Shown: positions 63,684 through 64,000 of the stretch, in pieces
Layout: the number at the start of each line of letters is the position of its first letter
How positions within the stretch are numbered: the stretch's first letter is position 1
Assembly (NCBI GenBank): GCA_021805985.1
Contig: JAJZDN010000017.1
Coordinates: forward strand, 1 to 64,000
Reading direction: 5' to 3'
Source: Planctomycetota bacterium
Lineage (GTDB): Bacteria > Planctomycetota > Phycisphaerae > WQYP01
Length of the DNA stretch: 64,000 bases
The notes under the pieces: model-generated
Database searches by the model: none
Told to the model about the DNA's origin: nothing
Seen by the model: only the letters and a program-made list of their open reading frames with translations
Program-made: the position numbers and the translations under genes

Positions 63684-64000
63684 ATGGTACAAGATTCTCC
63701 CGCTGCCGTTACACCGCTACTGACTGTCCGCAACCTTGTCACGCGGTTTAATACAGCCGCCGGGGTATTTAACGCAGTAGACGGAATTTCGTTTTCAATT
63801 TATCCGGGACAAACCTTGGCTTTGGTAGGGGAAAGCGGTTGCGGGAAAAGTGTCACAGCATTGTCACTTATGCGGCTGGTGACTGAACCCGGGCGCATTG
63901 TCGGCGGACAAATCATCATGGGGAACCGCGATTTGTTATCCATTACCGAATCGCAGATGCGGCGGGTGCGGGGTGGCAAAATCGCGATGATTTTTCAGGA
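63684..64000 (+). CDS. Peptide-type ABC transporter ATP-binding protein (OppD-like), partial
   Basis: First 105 or so codons only; the window ends within the gene. [20 protein letters not shown] is Walker A, and the Q-loop IAMIFQ is just reached. GGAGG lies 8 nt upstream of the ATG, 5 bp after the preceding stop. A C-terminal oligopeptide-transporter domain and probably an OppF partner would lie beyond the edge. Confidence 0.92.
   Translation, partial: MVQDSPAAVTPLLTVRNLVTRFNTAAGVFNAVDGISFSIYPGQTLALVGESGCGKSVTALSLMRLVTEPGRIVGGQIIMGNRDLLSITESQMRRVRGGKIAMIFQ

Overview
The window most resembles a chromosomal segment of a Planctomycetota bacterium, probably of the class Phycisphaerae. The signs are a prepilin with the [13 protein letters not shown] signature, long structured intergenic repeats, a GT87 membrane glycosyltransferase, a GH113-like barrel and a diderm envelope (TolC, RND pump, lipoproteins). 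This is inference from gene content; no rRNA is present. Base composition is moderately GC-rich and even, and no phage, insertion sequence or CRISPR array was recognised.

Layout. 1-8.2 kb: a prepilin gene, sucA and sucB (2-oxoglutarate dehydrogenase E1 and E2), tRNA-Arg(UCU) and a four-helix-bundle (23S intervening-sequence-type) gene, all threaded with two families of large palindromic repeats. 8.2-15.7 kb: a leftward run of Mn-type SOD, a CvpA-like protein, a membrane-anchored degenerate GspE/PilB ATPase, PilT, a PIG-L deacetylase and a short citrate synthase. 15.7-16.0 kb: an orphan sigma-54 promoter followed by an intrinsic terminator with no convincing ORF between them. 16.4-25.7 kb: GT87 enzyme, aldo/keto reductase, ispE, two overlapping nucleotidyltransferases, GH113-like enzyme, AAA ATPase, DHFR and a GNAT. 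25.8-31.5 kb: acs, a CPA2 antiporter and argC. 31.6-45.5 kb: an outer-membrane barrel; a translationally coupled operon running response regulator, histidine kinase, TolC, adaptor, RND permease; an AlbA/GHKL protein; and an amidase plus PepSY-like locus that has been duplicated and has partly decayed. 45.8-58.5 kb: PGRP-type amidase, tyrA, cupin, MFS transporter, mdh, a second AlbA/ATPase with a helicase remnant, lipA, trpF, a lipoprotein, an M20 peptidase and a long citrate synthase. 58.5-64 kb: an oligopeptide-type ABC importer cut by the window edge.

How the genes connect. Central carbon metabolism is unusually well represented (sucA, sucB, two citrate synthases, mdh, acs), and lipA makes the lipoyl cofactor that SucB carries. 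Four promoters at 40.6, 43.4, 44.3 and 45.3 kb share one architecture: TTCAT, 6 nt, TTCAT, exactly 10 nt, then a -10-like hexamer. They precede the response-regulator operon, PepSY1, the amidase and PepSY2, so they probably form the regulon of the OmpR-type regulator encoded here. The His/Asp-rich sensor loop of the kinase and the His/Asp/Gly-rich tail of PepSY1 suggest an envelope stress response linked to metal ions.

The least explained structures are that shared operator, the sigma-54 transcript with C-rich anti-Shine-Dalgarno segments upstream of citrate synthase, and the two palindromic repeat families of similar design, one of which brackets the four-helix-bundle gene.
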